Of a DNA stretch of 64,000 nucleotides, positions 34,105-42,966 are shown in pieces. Position 1 is the first letter of the stretch. Each line of letters begins with the position of its first letter. Position numbers and translations under genes: made by a program. This DNA is from Pegethrix bostrychoides GSE-TBD4-15B (GTDB lineage: Bacteria > Cyanobacteriota > Cyanobacteriia > Elainellales > Elainellaceae). The notes below the pieces were generated by a model that worked only from the letters and a program-made list of their open reading frames with translations, had not been told where the DNA came from and did no database searches. The stretch spans positions 23,436 through 87,435 of the forward strand of contig JAHHHV010000084.1 in NCBI GenBank assembly GCA_019359155.1. Direction: 5' to 3'.

Positions 34105-35151
34105 ATGAAAGCACAGGTGTTTCGCGGCGTGAGGCAGCTCAGCTACGAAGAGATTCCGATTCCAGAACTCGCAGACGACGAGATTTTGGTGCAGGTGCAG
34201 GTGGTTGGGCTTTGCCAATCTGACATCAAGAAAATTCTCTATCCGCTCTACGAACCGCCCCGCATCTTTGGGCATGAAACCGCAGGCACAATTGCGGCAG
34301 TTGGAGCAGCCGTTGACCTGTGGCAGGTCGGCGAGCGAGTTGTTGTGCTGCATCACATTCCCTGTATGCACTGCAACTACTGCCTCAACGAAAACTATTC
34401 AATGTGCGACGTTTACAAGAACATTACCACCACAGCCGGGTTCACGCCCAGCGGCGGCGGCTTTGCCGAATACGTCAAGGTTCCAGGGCATATTGTCCGC
34501 AACGGTGGCCTCGTCCGGATTCCAGACGCTATCAGCTTTGAGCAAGCCAGCTTCGTCGAGCCAACCAACTGCTGCCTCAAGGCCGTCAAAAAAGCCCAGA
34601 TTGCTCCGGGGCAGACCGTGCTGGTGACCGGCGCAGGGCCAATTGGGCTGATGTTTATCATGCTCGTCAAGTATTTTGGGGCGCGCGCTATCGCCACAGA
34701 TCTGCTGCCTAGCCGCATCGACAAGGCGCTGAGCGTTGGGGCTGAGGCTGCCTTTGATGCCCGCGATCCGGAGCTGAGCGCCAAGATTCAGGCGATGACT
34801 CAAGGCATGGGGGTTGATGTAACGCTGCTGGCGGTTCCTAGCCCCAAAGCCTTCTTTCAGGCGCTCGACTGCACGCGCAAGGGCGGCAAAATTCTGTTCT
34901 TTGCCGAATTTCCCGACGAGCTAGAAATCCCGATCAACCCGAATATCCTCTACCGCCGCGAGATTGATCTGATCGGCAGCTATAGCTCCTCCTATCGACT
35001 GCAAGCGCTCGCCGCCGAGATTGTCTTCAGCCAGCGGATTGACGTGGATGCGCTGATCAGCGACCGCTATCCGCTCAAAGACCTGGCGGCAGCAGTGGAG
35101 CAAGCTGTGGCTCCCACAGCCGAGACGTTCAAGATATTAATTTATCCATAA
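34105..35151 (+). CDS. Zinc-dependent medium-chain alcohol dehydrogenase
   Basis: A 348-residue MDR enzyme. Catalytic zinc ligands are Cys in VGLCQSDIKK and His in IFGHETAG. The structural zinc site is the four-Cys motif CMHCNYCLNENYSMC. The Rossmann motif is TGAGPIGLMFIML near residue 172. The layout matches the sorbitol/threonine/alcohol dehydrogenase group that oxidises polyols or alcohols with NAD(P); the substrate is not predictable. A strong hairpin lies directly after the stop. The gene is monocistronic by context. Confidence 0.9.
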   Translation: MKAQVFRGVRQLSYEEIPIPELADDEILVQVQVVGLCQSDIKKILYPLYEPPRIFGHETAGTIAAVGAAVDLWQVGERVVVLHHIPCMHCNYCLNENYSMCDVYKNITTTAGFTPSGGGFAEYVKVPGHIVRNGGLVRIPDAISFEQASFVEPTNCCLKAVKKAQIAPGQTVLVTGAGPIGLMFIMLVKYFGARAIATDLLPSRIDKALSVGAEAAFDARDPELSAKIQAMTQGMGVDVTLLAVPSPKAFFQALDCTRKGGKILFFAEFPDELEIPINPNILYRREIDLIGSYSSSYRLQALAAEIVFSQRIDVDALISDRYPLKDLAAAVEQAVAPTAETFKILIYP

Positions 35152-35155
35152 GCAT

Positions 35156-35190
35156 ATACTCTCATGCATGCTCATTCATGAGAGTATTTT
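35156..35190 (+). terminator. Intrinsic terminator of the alcohol dehydrogenase
   Basis: ATACTCTCATG (35156-35166) and CATGAGAGTAT (35177-35187) form an exact 11-bp stem with a 10-nt loop, ending in TTTT. An overlapping second stem (GAGTATTT/AAATACTC) follows. It lies between two convergent genes and may work in both directions. Confidence 0.75.
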
Positions 35191-35201
35191 GAAAATACTC
35201 A

Positions 35202-35879
35202 TCAGCAATACTTGGAAACATCCTCTTGGCAATCGTCGGCTAAATAGCTTAAGGCTCGAAACCGCAGTCCTACGAGCTGATCATAGAGCGGATTGAGCTT
35301 GCACATGGGCGGAATATGCACCACCTTCTGGCCGAATAGAGTCACGTCGCGTTCAAACGGGCACTGCGGCGGAATCATCTTGCATAAGAATTTGGCTAGT
35401 CGCGGGTCTTGCACATCCAGGTTGTCGAGCCATTCCTGCACGGGCTTGAGCGGCTCTAGATGATGTGCCTCAGTTTGCTCAACGCCTGCAATTGTAGAAT
35501 CTGGGCGGTAGTTGAGCGTTAGCCGCAGCGACTCCAGGATTTTCGGCTTTAGCCCCAGCGCGATGCAAAACTGATGCAGCAGATCGTCTTCAGGGCTGGA
35601 ATAGGTGCCGTCGGCAATCGCCATCATCACGGCAGTTCGCATAAAGTTTTCTGCTGCCTTGCTCTCGCGACCCAGCACTGCCGCCAACATCTCTGGCTGA
35701 ACTGGCTCGATGCGCTGCGGACTGTCCGGCAGCTCAGACTGGATCAAGTCAGACTGCATCAAATCGACAATTAGCGCCTGCTCTTCAGGATCATAATGAC
35801 CATCCGCCCAAGCTACTGTCAAAAGACCTCTCAGCCAAACTGAAATCTGCTCGTCGCTGTAGGAAAGCCTGCTAGACAT
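35202..35879 (-). CDS. TerB-like / Mo-dependent nitrogenase C-terminal domain protein
   Basis: Read from the ATG at 35879 (225 residues); a TTG at 35948 would add 23 poorly conserved residues. Residues ~1-125 look like a TerB-like helical domain (AWADGHYDPEEQALIVDLMQ, MAIADGTYSSPEDDLL). The C-terminal ~85 residues match the 'Mo-dependent nitrogenase C-terminal' family: WLDNLDVQDPRLAKFLCKMI, PPQCPFERDV and HIPPMCKLNPLYDQL. Despite that name the family is found in cyanobacteria that do not fix nitrogen, and no nif genes are present here. Function is unknown. Confidence 0.8.
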   Translation of the reverse strand: MSSRLSYSDEQISVWLRGLLTVAWADGHYDPEEQALIVDLMQSDLIQSELPDSPQRIEPVQPEMLAAVLGRESKAAENFMRTAVMMAIADGTYSSPEDDLLHQFCIALGLKPKILESLRLTLNYRPDSTIAGVEQTEAHHLEPLKPVQEWLDNLDVQDPRLAKFLCKMIPPQCPFERDVTLFGQKVVHIPPMCKLNPLYDQLVGLRFRALSYLADDCQEDVSKYC

Positions 35880-36050
35880 GGGGTGACTCAGGTGATGCGT
35901 TAAACTTTGGCTCAAGTCTAGTTTACTGCTGAGGATCTCTAGACTCAAGCTGCCTTAGCCACATCTTGTGGGAATTGGCCAGATTTCAGCAGGTTCCCCC
36001 TGCAATTCTATACACTGCTATGGAGCCAGCATAGAGAATTAGGAGCTGCG

Positions 36051-36419
36051 GTGACACTACAAGAGTTTGGCCTGCTGTTTGTTTCAATTCTGGCTAGCGT
36101 GATTGGTCAGTTTTTGCTGAAAGCTGGAGCGCTGAAGCTAGGGGCAGTCGATGCCAACAACGCCATCAGCCATATCCTCGGCATGATTACCGTGCCGGAG
36201 CTAGTAGGCGGCTTGATTAGCTATGCGATCGGCGCGATCGCCTATATTTTACTGCTGACCCGCGTTAGCCTCAGCGTTGCGGCTCCTGCCGTTGCTCTCA
36301 CCTATGTCTTTGCGGTGACGCTAGGGCATTTTATGTTCCGCGAGGCGATTCCGTTGGAGCGGCTAATCGGCCTGGGGCTAATCATCTGCGGCGTGATTTT
36401 GGTGGTTTGGCAGAAGTAA
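36051..36419 (+). CDS. Four-TM EamA/SMR-like small transporter
   Basis: A 122-residue membrane protein with four helices, starting at GTG 36051 after an AGGAG ribosome-binding site. The sequence LASVIGQFLLKAGA in TM1 and VALTYVFAVTLGHFMFREAI, LIGLGLIICGVILV in TM3-4 resemble half-size drug/metabolite transporters such as ArnE-like flippases. Such proteins work as dimers to export or flip small or lipid-linked substrates. The substrate is unknown; there are no polysaccharide genes next to it. Confidence 0.8.
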   Translation: MTLQEFGLLFVSILASVIGQFLLKAGALKLGAVDANNAISHILGMITVPELVGGLISYAIGAIAYILLLTRVSLSVAAPAVALTYVFAVTLGHFMFREAIPLERLIGLGLIICGVILVVWQK

Positions 36420-36442
36420 ACAGGAAGTAAACAGAGGGTCAT

Positions 36443-36910
36443 TCAAGGGTTGGGGAAGTCTAGGGACGGTGGCAGATTTTGACCCCTGGCCGCATCGTTT
36501 AACCAAACCACTAAATCTTCGACCGTAGAGAGCAGCGTTGGATCAAAAGCATCGCTGATATCGACCCCAAACTGCTGCCAAAAATCTTCATAGAGTCGCA
36601 AATCCCAGTCGAACCAGCAAATTTCCGTCCAGGTTAGATCGGCTTCGAGCCGATCGTCCGGCAACAGTCGCCCTACCTCTAGCCCCGAATATTGCGCCAG
36701 ATGCTCGTACGCAAAGCTGGCTACGGCATGGCTCACGCCCTGAGGCTGATAAAACGACTCAAACCAGGTTTCCAGTGTCAGATCTGGGCGTTGACAGAGC
36801 TTCCGGGTCACCTGCTGCCGCAATTTCAGGTCAGGAGTCAGATCGCCGTAAGTCTGAAGGCTCGCCAGAATATTGCTGAACGGATTCCACATCGTCATTG
36901 ATTGAGCCAT
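36443..36910 (-). CDS. Conserved-looking protein of unknown function
   Basis: A 155-residue soluble protein, unrecognised. The start may be at 36910 or at the second ATG four codons later (36898). The middle has YEHLAQYSGLEVGRLLPDD. The C-terminal part (LRLYEDFWQQFGVDISDAFD, then STVEDLVVWLND) resembles the DUF1493/acyl-carrier-like helical pattern, but there is no Asp-Ser-Leu attachment site. An association with a larger complex is only a guess. Confidence 0.7.
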   Translation of the reverse strand: MAQSMTMWNPFSNILASLQTYGDLTPDLKLRQQVTRKLCQRPDLTLETWFESFYQPQGVSHAVASFAYEHLAQYSGLEVGRLLPDDRLEADLTWTEICWFDWDLRLYEDFWQQFGVDISDAFDPTLLSTVEDLVVWLNDAARGQNLPPSLDFPNP

Positions 36911-37126
36911 TGAGAGGGTACCCGGAGCCGATTTCCGGAGTCTGAACTGCTTTCAGTATTCCCAGCTAATTCTTGATCTCTCCGCGCACATCGGCTGATC
37001 TAGAAACCACTGACAGCCCTGCTGACGCTGCTCAGGTTCGGACAATGGCAGCAGTCGAGAGCAGCTTAGCGCAAAAGAACGACGAGAGCCAATCTCGCCC
37101 GTTCCTGGAATTGGGCAAGAGGGTTT

Positions 37127-37149
37127 GTAGTATAATGTAGTATACTTGC
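37127..37149 (+). promoter_or_regulatory. Candidate promoter with a direct repeat
   Basis: GTAGTATAAT and GTAGTATACT are a 10-bp direct repeat; TATAAT (37131-37136) is an ideal -10 hexamer. It sits 25 bp ahead of the small ORF at 37162. No convincing -35 is seen. Confidence 0.4.
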
Positions 37150-37161
37150 CTCCAGATTCCT

Positions 37162-37344
37162 ATGTTGCTCTATCAACAGTTCAATCTGTCTAACTTTAGC
37201 TGGCCATACTTTAGCTGGCCATGCAGCCGCTCTGTCAGCTCAGACAGGCCATCGGTTCAGGCGCAGCAGTCGGCTCAAGCGCTCAACGCGCAGCGGCATC
37301 AGCTCCAGGCCCACTACTGGCTCGAACGCCGGATGTTCGGGTAG
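37162..37344 (+). CDS. Possible small protein (60 residues)
   Basis: An ATG-started frame 25 bp after a TATAAT box. It contains a 15-bp duplication giving FSWPYFSWP (37193-37222) and ends LNAQRHQLQAHYWLERRMFG, an amphipathic, basic C-terminus that looks protein-like. Codon composition is compatible with neighbours. There is no clear ribosome-binding site and no recognised family; it could be chance. Confidence 0.35.
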   Translation: MLLYQQFNLSNFSWPYFSWPCSRSVSSDRPSVQAQQSAQALNAQRHQLQAHYWLERRMFG

Positions 37345-37499
37345 ACAGCCCTAGTCGTTCTCCCTAAAACCCAGGCAGAAGGTATGACAATAGCCTTCAC
37401 GCCAGCCTGTCTTATGCCAAACTGCTGCCAAACTGCTGGATACAGGGGGACAGCGCTAGAAAGCATCTAGAATATGGGCAGTCTGACTAATTTAGCCCT

Positions 37500-38687
37500 A
37501 TGCGTCTCAGCTTCTGCATGATTGTCAAAAACGAGGCGGCGCATCTGGCTGACTGCCTCGCCAGCGTTAGCGCGCTTGCCGACGAGCTAATTGTGCTGGA
37601 CACCGGATCGACTGACGAGACGGTGGCGATTGCTCAGCGGTTTGGCGCTAGGGTCGAGTCGTTTGCCTGGACTCACAGCTTTGCTGAAGCCCGCAATGCA
37701 GCGCTGCACTACGTGACGGGCGACTGGGTGCTGGTGCTGGATGCCGACGAGCGGCTCGTGCCGCAGATCCAACCGCAGATCCAGCAGGCCATTCAGAACC
37801 AGCGAGCGCTGGTGATCAATCTCGTGCGGCAGGAAATTGGCGCAGCGCAGTCTCCCTATTCGCTGGTGTCGCGGCTGTTTCGTCGCCATCCGGCGATTCG
37901 CTGGTCGCGGCCTTATCACGCCATGATTGATGACAGTGTGACGGCACTGCTTCAGCAAGAGCCAAACTGGCAGGTTTTGAACCTGTCAGAGACCGCAATT
38001 TTGCACTACGGCTACAGCACAGCTGCAATTACTGGGCGCGATAAGCTGACGCAGGCGAAAACAGCAATGGAAGGCTTTTTGACCGCTCATCCCAACGATG
38101 CTTACCTATGCAGCAAGCTAGGGGCGCTGTATATTCAGACGCATGAATTTGAACGGAGCATTGAACTTCTAGAAAATGGATTGAAATACAGTCCCGATCC
38201 GGCGACTGAGTACGAGCTTCACTACCATCTTGGCATTGCCTATAGCCGACTAGAGGATATCAAACAGTCCGAGGCGCAGTATCGAGCTGCGATTCAGCAG
38301 CCAATTTTGGAGAGTCTGAAGCTGGGCGCAATCAACAACTTGGGCAGCCTGCTCAAAGAACAGGGCGATCTGGCTCAGGCTGCTCGGCTTTACCAAACCT
38401 GCCTGGTCATCGATCCGACGTTTGCGGTGGGCTATTTTAATCTGGGCATGACGCTCAAGGCTACCGGACAGCTTGATCTAGCCGTTGCTCACTATCAGCA
38501 GGCCATTCAGCATAACCCTGGCTACGCTGAGGCCTATCAAAGTTTGGCAGTGACGCTGCTCAAGCTGGGGCAGGTGGGCGAGAGCTTAGCGGCGTTTCGG
38601 CAGGCGATTGAACTGCACAGCCAGCATAATCCGGCTGAGGCAGAGCGACTCCGGCAAGGGCTGGCGGAAATGGGGCTGCGGCTCTAG
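37500..38687 (+). CDS. GT2-family glycosyltransferase with TPR repeats
   Basis: A 395-residue protein. Residues 1-~170 form a GT-A fold: LSFCMIVKNEAAHLADCL, VLDTGSTDETV, and the metal-binding DXD-like VLVLDADERL. Residues ~190-390 are at least five TPR units (LGALYIQTHEFERSIELLEN; AVGYFNLGMTLKATGQLDLA). GT2-TPR proteins of this type are common in cyanobacteria, and the N-terminal domain resembles the SunS/WaaE-like group. Donor and acceptor are unknown. A terminator follows at 38798. Confidence 0.9.
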   Translation: MRLSFCMIVKNEAAHLADCLASVSALADELIVLDTGSTDETVAIAQRFGARVESFAWTHSFAEARNAALHYVTGDWVLVLDADERLVPQIQPQIQQAIQNQRALVINLVRQEIGAAQSPYSLVSRLFRRHPAIRWSRPYHAMIDDSVTALLQQEPNWQVLNLSETAILHYGYSTAAITGRDKLTQAKTAMEGFLTAHPNDAYLCSKLGALYIQTHEFERSIELLENGLKYSPDPATEYELHYHLGIAYSRLEDIKQSEAQYRAAIQQPILESLKLGAINNLGSLLKEQGDLAQAARLYQTCLVIDPTFAVGYFNLGMTLKATGQLDLAVAHYQQAIQHNPGYAEAYQSLAVTLLKLGQVGESLAAFRQAIELHSQHNPAEAERLRQGLAEMGLRL

Positions 38688-38797
38688 GTGCGGGTGAATT
38701 ATCTCATGCTAAACACCCCTGAACAACCTCAAAACTGTCCTGATTGGGGAACAGTCTACGCGAACATTATGTTGGTAGATGCACCCTAAACACTCAT

Positions 38798-38822
38798 CCC
38801 CGGCGAAAGCTGGGGATTTTTT
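38798..38822 (+). terminator. Intrinsic terminator after the GT2-TPR gene
   Basis: CCCCGGC (38798-38804), loop GAAA, GCTGGGG (38809-38815, one G-T pair), then A and six T. It is 110 bp beyond the stop; the intervening bases hold no recognised gene. Confidence 0.85.
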
Positions 38823-38827
38823 ATCGT

Positions 38828-39424
38828 CTAACTAGCTCTTAGCGGCAGCTCAGCTGCGAAGTCTTGTCGCTTTTGAAACTCGTAGGCTCCCATGATCGCT
38901 CCCCAAAGCAGATTGCCGTTGGGGTCAACGCCTCGGTCATGGCTCCAGAATTGGGTTGGGCTGGCTTCAAAGCCCAGAATCACCTGTCGCGTCTCGCCGC
39001 TGTACTGGAAGCAGCATTTAGCATTGAGCGGCGGTTCGGCCTGGACTCGCTCGCCCTGCTGGGTAAGGTTGAGTTGGCATCCCGGCAGCGCTTCGAGATC
39101 GTCAGGTGTCAGATCCTGAAGCAAGCTGGGGTTTGCGCCCGCACCTTTGAAGCGCTCTGGCTGGCGAAATGCTCTGTATTCAATCTGCGCTGCGGGCCAG
39201 GCCGCTGAGAGCCTCAGGATGAGCACTCGCTGTCGGTAGGGCGCATCTAGATAGACGGAGTTAGCCTGCTCGCAGAAGATGGCCAGGTCACCGTTAATGC
39301 GGATGGGCAGGGGACGATGCCAGAGCCGCAGGCTAACGAACCAGGCAGGCTGGTCGTAGGCTTGGGGGTAGTTGTCGAATTCGCCTGCTAGCCACTGCGC
39401 TAAAAGAACTAAGTTGGGCGACAT
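38828..39424 (-). CDS. CpcT/CpeT-family phycobiliprotein chromophore lyase
   Basis: A 198-residue protein of the CpeT/CpcT family, which attaches phycocyanobilin or phycoerythrobilin to a cysteine of a phycobiliprotein beta subunit (Cys-153/155 in characterised CpcT). Family blocks are LLAQWLAGEFDNYPQAYDQP near the start, YRQRVLILR, LPGCQLNLTQ and HDRGVDPNGNLLWGAIMGAY at the end. It is the only phycobilisome-related gene seen in the window and is not next to cpc or apc genes, as is usual for lyases. Bilin type and target subunit cannot be told from sequence alone. Confidence 0.9.
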   Translation of the reverse strand: MSPNLVLLAQWLAGEFDNYPQAYDQPAWFVSLRLWHRPLPIRINGDLAIFCEQANSVYLDAPYRQRVLILRLSAAWPAAQIEYRAFRQPERFKGAGANPSLLQDLTPDDLEALPGCQLNLTQQGERVQAEPPLNAKCCFQYSGETRQVILGFEASPTQFWSHDRGVDPNGNLLWGAIMGAYEFQKRQDFAAELPLRAS

Positions 39425-39589
39425 AGAGACTTGGAATGCGTGGTTTTCTTGTGTTCTTATTGTGCCTTGAGAGCTGTCTCAGCAGTTTGCTATATCCTCC
39501 GCATTCGCTGCCATTTGCTACTATTCGCTACAGTGAAGCTATTTGCTGGAAACCATTTGCTGGAAACTCTGTTGATCGCCTGAATCGCC

Positions 39590-40093
39590 ATGCTCGAATC
39601 TTGGTTCATTCAACTGCATTTGTTTCCTCGGCAGGTCTGGCAGTCGCTGCAAAAGCTAGGGCAAAGCATTTTGGCGAGCTTAATTGCCGTGCTGATGCCG
39701 ATAGCGCTGCTGCTGGGGTTGGTTCAGACTGAGCGGAGTGAAGCCTGGTCAGATCTGCTGCATTCAACGATTGCTAGAGTCTATGAGGAGGAACGGTCAG
39801 AATCTGAAAATCGGCGGGGCGCAATGGCTGAAAGTCGCAGAGGGCGAGAGCGTTCGTTAAGCTGGGATGCTGTTGGACAAGCTAGCGCGACTTCGACAGT
39901 GCTACCTGGCATAGTGCTACCTAGCATAGTGCTACCTGGCATAGGTCTAGCCAGTATCGATTTACCTGGCGCTGGCTTGTCCAGCACGGTGGTACCCGGC
40001 ATGACGCTTCAGCTTCAGCCTGAATCTTGGCATTGTCAAACGCTGCTTCCCCCGATAACAGCGCTGATTCACAGCCCGGTTTCAGGTGACTGA
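39590..40093 (+). CDS. Unknown membrane-anchored protein with VLPGI repeats
   Basis: A 167-residue frame, unrecognised. One membrane helix (SILASLIAVLMPIALLLGLV, residues ~25-44) is followed by a charged Glu/Arg region (EEERSESENRRGAMAESRRG). A 15-bp tandem repeat then gives VLPGI-VLPSI-VLPGI and related motifs (residues ~104-130). The C-terminus has one Cys. An upstream 14-bp duplication (CATTTGCTGGAAAC) lies in the promoter region. It is probably translated but fast-evolving. Confidence 0.5.
   Translation: MLESWFIQLHLFPRQVWQSLQKLGQSILASLIAVLMPIALLLGLVQTERSEAWSDLLHSTIARVYEEERSESENRRGAMAESRRGRERSLSWDAVGQASATSTVLPGIVLPSIVLPGIGLASIDLPGAGLSSTVVPGMTLQLQPESWHCQTLLPPITALIHSPVSGD
39899..39943. repeat. 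In-frame 15-bp tandem repeat, 3 copies
   Basis: GTGCTACCTGGCATA is repeated three times with one change in the middle copy, encoding VLPGI, VLPSI, VLPGI. More degenerate copies follow to about 40005. Confidence 0.9.
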
Positions 40094-40343
40094 AGCAGCC
40101 TATGATCTGCCTGCGGTTTTGTACGTTACCAGATAGTTCTAATCAGCGTTCGTTGAAGGCGTTAGCGAGTTATGTCAATCGACGACCCGCAGCTTGTTAA
40201 CCTGGCAGCTTTTAAACACGAAAGTGACAATCCAGAACGCTGCCTCCTCCCCATATTGGGCAACAGAAATCTTGCATTTTGTAAAAAATGCCGCGCTTTT
40301 GGCGTTCTGGGCTACAATGCCTGCGATATCTCAGGAGTGACCC

Positions 40344-41333
40344 ATGAGCGGCGAGCGGCATTGGCAGCGGCAACCAGTCAAACAAATCAGCATGGCTTTA
40401 GTCCTGTTGCTGTTGAATGTAGTGGCCGGAGTAATGGCCAGAGTTGAGCGCGTTAACGCTGGTCTGCCGCCTGAACGCATCGCCCCGTCTCGGCCTGCTG
40501 CACCCGTCACCCCCGCTCTCCCCCAAACGCCTGAACAGCAAGCCTCTGACGCAAAACTGGCCGAAGGACTCAGCTACATTCAGCAAAACCAACTCGACCA
40601 GGCGATTGCGGCCTTTCAGCAGGCGATTACGCTCAGTCCCCGCTCAGCCCCCGCCTACTATAATCTAGGCTTGGCCTTAAGGCAGCAGGGCCAGCTCCAG
40701 CCCTCCGCGACGGCATTTTATCAGGCAATCCAGGCAGATCCGAACCTAGCGATGGCCTATGCCAACTTAGGTGCGGCTCTGCTCGAAGGCGGCAATTCAT
40801 CTCAGGCCGAGGACTATCTCCAGCGGGCAGTTGAGCTAGATCCCAATATGTCGTTAGGGCATTACAATCTGGGGCTAGTGAAGCGGCAGCAGGGCGATGT
40901 GGCGGCAGCCATCACCGAGTTTCGCAAGGCAATGAACCTGAGCACGACTGCGGCTGAGCCAGCCTATCACCTAGGGCTGCTTTACCTTCAGCAGGGCAAA
41001 TCCAGGGAAGCTGCCGAAAGCCTTCAGAAAGCCGTTGCGGTCAACCCCAGCTATGCCGAAGCACACTACAGTCTGGGCACGATTTGGTATGAGCAGGGCA
41101 GATTGGACGATGCTCTCAACGCTTTCCGCCGTGCCGCTGAAGCTAACCCCAACTATCCCAACGCCTACTACGGGGCAGGGCTGGTATTTTTGCGGCAGGG
41201 CAAGCCAACCGACGCGCAGCAGGTGTTGCAATATGCCCAGACGCTTTTCACCGCGCAGCAAAATAATCAGTGGGCGAACAGCTCTGCAATGCTCTTACAG
41301 CAGGCACAGCGCAGCTCCCAAGCTCCGCAATAG
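40344..41333 (+). CDS. Exported TPR-repeat protein
   Basis: A 329-residue protein. The N-terminal hydrophobic stretch (ISMALVLLLLNVVAGVMA, ~residues 14-31) is a signal peptide or anchor. A Pro-rich linker leads into about seven consecutive TPR units from residue ~68 (LAEGLSYIQQNQLDQAIAAF; AYYNLGLALRQQGQLQPSA; HYSLGTIWYEQGRLDDALNA). TPR arrays scaffold protein-protein contacts, here probably in the periplasm or thylakoid lumen. There is no catalytic domain. An upstream 7-bp hairpin (GCATTTT/AAAATGC, 40274-40291) may be part of its leader. Confidence 0.85.
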   Translation: MSGERHWQRQPVKQISMALVLLLLNVVAGVMARVERVNAGLPPERIAPSRPAAPVTPALPQTPEQQASDAKLAEGLSYIQQNQLDQAIAAFQQAITLSPRSAPAYYNLGLALRQQGQLQPSATAFYQAIQADPNLAMAYANLGAALLEGGNSSQAEDYLQRAVELDPNMSLGHYNLGLVKRQQGDVAAAITEFRKAMNLSTTAAEPAYHLGLLYLQQGKSREAAESLQKAVAVNPSYAEAHYSLGTIWYEQGRLDDALNAFRRAAEANPNYPNAYYGAGLVFLRQGKPTDAQQVLQYAQTLFTAQQNNQWANSSAMLLQQAQRSSQAPQ

Positions 41334-41520
41334 CAGGACTGGAAAAGCCTGATTGACTGATCAAGCTCGAACCGCCCACTGCTTCGCAAGAAGCCAGCTA
41401 TCCCTCAGCCCATCTCCAGTCCGAAATTCAAAGCTGCGATCAACAAATGAGCTGGGCAAATTACGTAAACTGGACTGTTACTGTGCTACAACTCGACTTT
41501 GCAGAGCGCGGCGGTGATGT

Positions 41521-42105
41521 ATGACCCTGACCCTACCCCTAAAAGTTAATCTCCAACAGGTGCATCTGAGCGACGAGCAGTTTTACCAGCTCTGCATCAG
41601 TAATCCTGAGCTAACTATCGAACGTGATGCCGCAGGAGCCTTAATTGTCATGACACCCGTAGGCGGCGAGAGCGGCAATCGAGAGATGAACTTAGGCGGC
41701 GAGCTGTACCTCTGGAATAAGCAAACTAACCTGGGCAAAGTCTTTAGCTCCTCGACCATCTTCAAGCTGTCCAATGGCGGCAGTCGTTCACCCGATGCCG
41801 CTTGGGTAGAGCTGTCTTGCTGGCAAAGCCTCACGCCAGAGCAGCGCCAGAAATTTCCGCCCATCGCCCCCGACTTTGTGATTGAGCTGCGCTCCCGCAC
41901 CGACGACCTGCCTACGCTGCAAGCCAAAATGCAGGAATACCTCGACAGCGGCGTGCAGCTAGGCTGGTTGTTCAACCCGCCCAATCAGCAGGTGGAACTT
42001 TACCGACTAGGGCAAGCTAAAGAACTACGCGATCTGCCAACTCAGCTCTCTGGTGAGTCACTGCTGCCCGGATTTGAATTGCAGGTTGACCTGTTTAGCG
42101 ATTGA
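41521..42105 (+). CDS. Uma2 family (DUF820) PD-(D/E)XK-like nuclease
   Basis: A 194-residue protein of the Uma2 family, which is hugely expanded in cyanobacteria. Conserved elements are ELTIERDAAGALIVMTPVGG, GSRSPDAAWVELS and APDFVIELRSRTDDLPTLQAKMQEY, the last two carrying the Asp and Glu of a putative PD-(D/E)XK active site; the usual E-x-K is E-x-R here. Biological role is unknown; many copies are linked to mobile DNA, but no transposase or repeat border is visible here. Confidence 0.9.
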   Translation: MTLTLPLKVNLQQVHLSDEQFYQLCISNPELTIERDAAGALIVMTPVGGESGNREMNLGGELYLWNKQTNLGKVFSSSTIFKLSNGGSRSPDAAWVELSCWQSLTPEQRQKFPPIAPDFVIELRSRTDDLPTLQAKMQEYLDSGVQLGWLFNPPNQQVELYRLGQAKELRDLPTQLSGESLLPGFELQVDLFSD

Positions 42106-42145
42106 TCAGCGCCCGGTTAGCGACTTGCCAAGAGGATTTCTCTAG

Positions 42146-42931
42146 ATGACCCAAAACCAACCCGATCAACCCGATCAAACAGTGCTGATTACTGGAGCGA
42201 GCAGCGGCATTGGGGCAGCTTGCGCCCGCATATTTGCCGCTGCCGGAGCGCGGTTGATTCTGACGGCTCGCCGCCTAGAGCGACTCGAAGCGCTCGCCGC
42301 CGAACTCAAGCAGCAGTTCCAAACCTCTAGCCATCTGCTGCCCTGCGATGTCAGCGATCAGGCCGCTGTGACGACCGCTTTGGAAACGCTGCCGCCCGAC
42401 TGGAGCACCATAGATGTCCTGATCAACAACGCCGGACTCAGCCGAGGCTTGGAAAAGCTGCATCAGGGCAGCCTGTCAGACTGGGAGGAGATGATTGACA
42501 CCAACCTCAAAGGCTTGCTCTATGTGACTCGCGCCGTATTGCCCGGTATGGTCAGCCGCAATCGCGGCCATATTGTGAATATTGGCTCCATCGCCGGACA
42601 CCAAACCTATCCCGGCGGCAATGTTTACTGTGCCACCAAAGCTGCCGTGCGCGCCCTCTCAGAAGGCTTGAAGATGGATCTCTTAGGGACGGCTCTGCGG
42701 GTTAGCTCGATTGATCCCGGCATGGTCGAAACTGAATTTAGCGAAGTGCGGTTTCATGGCGACCGCGAGCGAGCCAGCAGCGTCTATCAAGGCATCACAC
42801 CGCTCACGCCCCACGACATTGCCGAAATTGTGCTGTTTTGCGTTAGCCGCCCCGCGCATGTCAACATCAGCGATCTGATTGTGCTGGCGACGGCTCAGGC
42901 TAGCGCCACAATGGTGCATCGCTCTTCGTGA
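42146..42931 (+). CDS. SDR-family oxidoreductase, YdfG-like
   Basis: A 261-residue short-chain dehydrogenase. The NADP-binding motif TGASSGIGAACARIF is followed by an Arg-rich second strand (LTARRLERLEAL), typical of NADP use. NNAG lies at ~residue 93, Ser in VNIGSIAGH, and Tyr-x3-Lys in VYCATKAAVRAL. It is closest in layout to YdfG-type 3-hydroxy acid (serine/allo-threonine) dehydrogenases: PGMVETEFSEVRFHGD is the characteristic later block. There is a small internal duplication of QPDQ near the N-terminus. Confidence 0.88.
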   Translation: MTQNQPDQPDQTVLITGASSGIGAACARIFAAAGARLILTARRLERLEALAAELKQQFQTSSHLLPCDVSDQAAVTTALETLPPDWSTIDVLINNAGLSRGLEKLHQGSLSDWEEMIDTNLKGLLYVTRAVLPGMVSRNRGHIVNIGSIAGHQTYPGGNVYCATKAAVRALSEGLKMDLLGTALRVSSIDPGMVETEFSEVRFHGDRERASSVYQGITPLTPHDIAEIVLFCVSRPAHVNISDLIVLATAQASATMVHRSS

Positions 42932-42966
42932 GTTGAGATTGCAAGTTTAAGTTGAGATCTTTTCGC

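Noticed and set aside
35202..35879. Mo-nitrogenase C-terminal protein as evidence for nitrogen fixation
   Set aside because: The family name is historical, and no nif genes are present in the window.
40172..40447. 91-codon frame before the TPR gene
   Set aside because: It overlaps the signal-peptide region of the well-supported TPR protein at 40344 in another frame; the sequence has no family features.
41521..42105. Uma2 gene as a mark of a mobile island
   Set aside because: Uma2 is abundant in cyanobacterial chromosomes, and no transposase, terminal repeats or attachment sites were seen nearby.
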